The notes below the pieces were generated by a model, which was not told the origin of the DNA, searched no databases, and was given only the letters and a program-made list of their open reading frames with translations. A program made the position numbers and the translations under genes. Source: an uncultured Collinsella sp. (lineage in GTDB: Bacteria > Actinomycetota > Coriobacteriia > Coriobacteriales > Coriobacteriaceae). Taken from it: a stretch of DNA of 5,049 nt. Positions 4,971 through 5,049 of the stretch are shown piece after piece (position 1 is the stretch's first letter; every line of letters starts with the position of its first letter). The stretch covers positions 1 to 5,049 of the forward strand of contig CABVAS010000127.1 of the NCBI GenBank assembly GCA_902496375.1, given 5' to 3'.

Positions 4971-5049
4971 AGGAGTGTCCCAAGCTGCCGGCAGAGACGA
5001 TATGAGCAGGACATAAAAACATTGAGAGCCCCTGCTGCATGAAAGACCG
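4971..5049. other. Terminal non-coding stretch
   Basis: No gene is supported in the last 79 bases. Small symmetries are visible: the palindrome CTGCCGGCAG (4985-4994), and AGCAGG (5005-5010) facing CCTGCT (5030-5035). They could be part of the repeat cluster that begins at 4865 or the start of a control region for a gene beyond the window. Confidence 0.4.

Overview
The window looks like chromosomal DNA from a Coriobacteriia actinobacterium, most likely Collinsella or a close relative. This is inferred from the moderately high GC content with GC-rich codon use in pdxS and pdxT, the MocR-type PdxR divergent from pdxST, and the style of the intergenic repeats. No rRNA or tRNA marker is present to confirm it.

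Layout, left to right. Positions 9-80 hold the last codons of a plus-strand rubrerythrin-like gene, followed by a clear intrinsic terminator at 115-145. A 123-bp palindrome-ended repeat (copy 1, 212-334) comes next. A minus-strand gene (323-1450) then encodes a hypothetical protein whose C-terminal half resembles a Vsr/DUF559-type nuclease fold. An intergenic stretch follows, and a second copy of the repeat (1633-1751) ends inside the 3' end of the next minus-strand gene, pdxR (1742-3181). A short divergent control region separates pdxR from the plus-strand pair pdxS (3327-4217) and pdxT (4238-4825). The last 220 bases have no convincing gene but hold two adjacent hairpin-forming palindromes.

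The core module is vitamin B6 biosynthesis. PdxS (synthase) and PdxT (glutaminase) together make pyridoxal 5'-phosphate by the DXP-independent route. PdxR is a GntR/aminotransferase fusion regulator that probably senses PLP and controls both promoters from the shared region, where an 11-bp direct repeat is visible.

The most unusual observation concerns the two 119-bp repeat cores. They have the same length, the same orientation and about 82% identity, with 16-bp perfect terminal inverted repeats. Both overlap the 3' end of a minus-strand gene in the same way. In both unrelated genes the repeat sequence AATCTAAGTGAGTAG supplies the last four residues (Asn-Leu-Ser-Glu) and the TAG stop codon. 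The repeat therefore appears to insert at, or be kept at, gene ends, where it provides the stop codon and possibly a transcription terminator.
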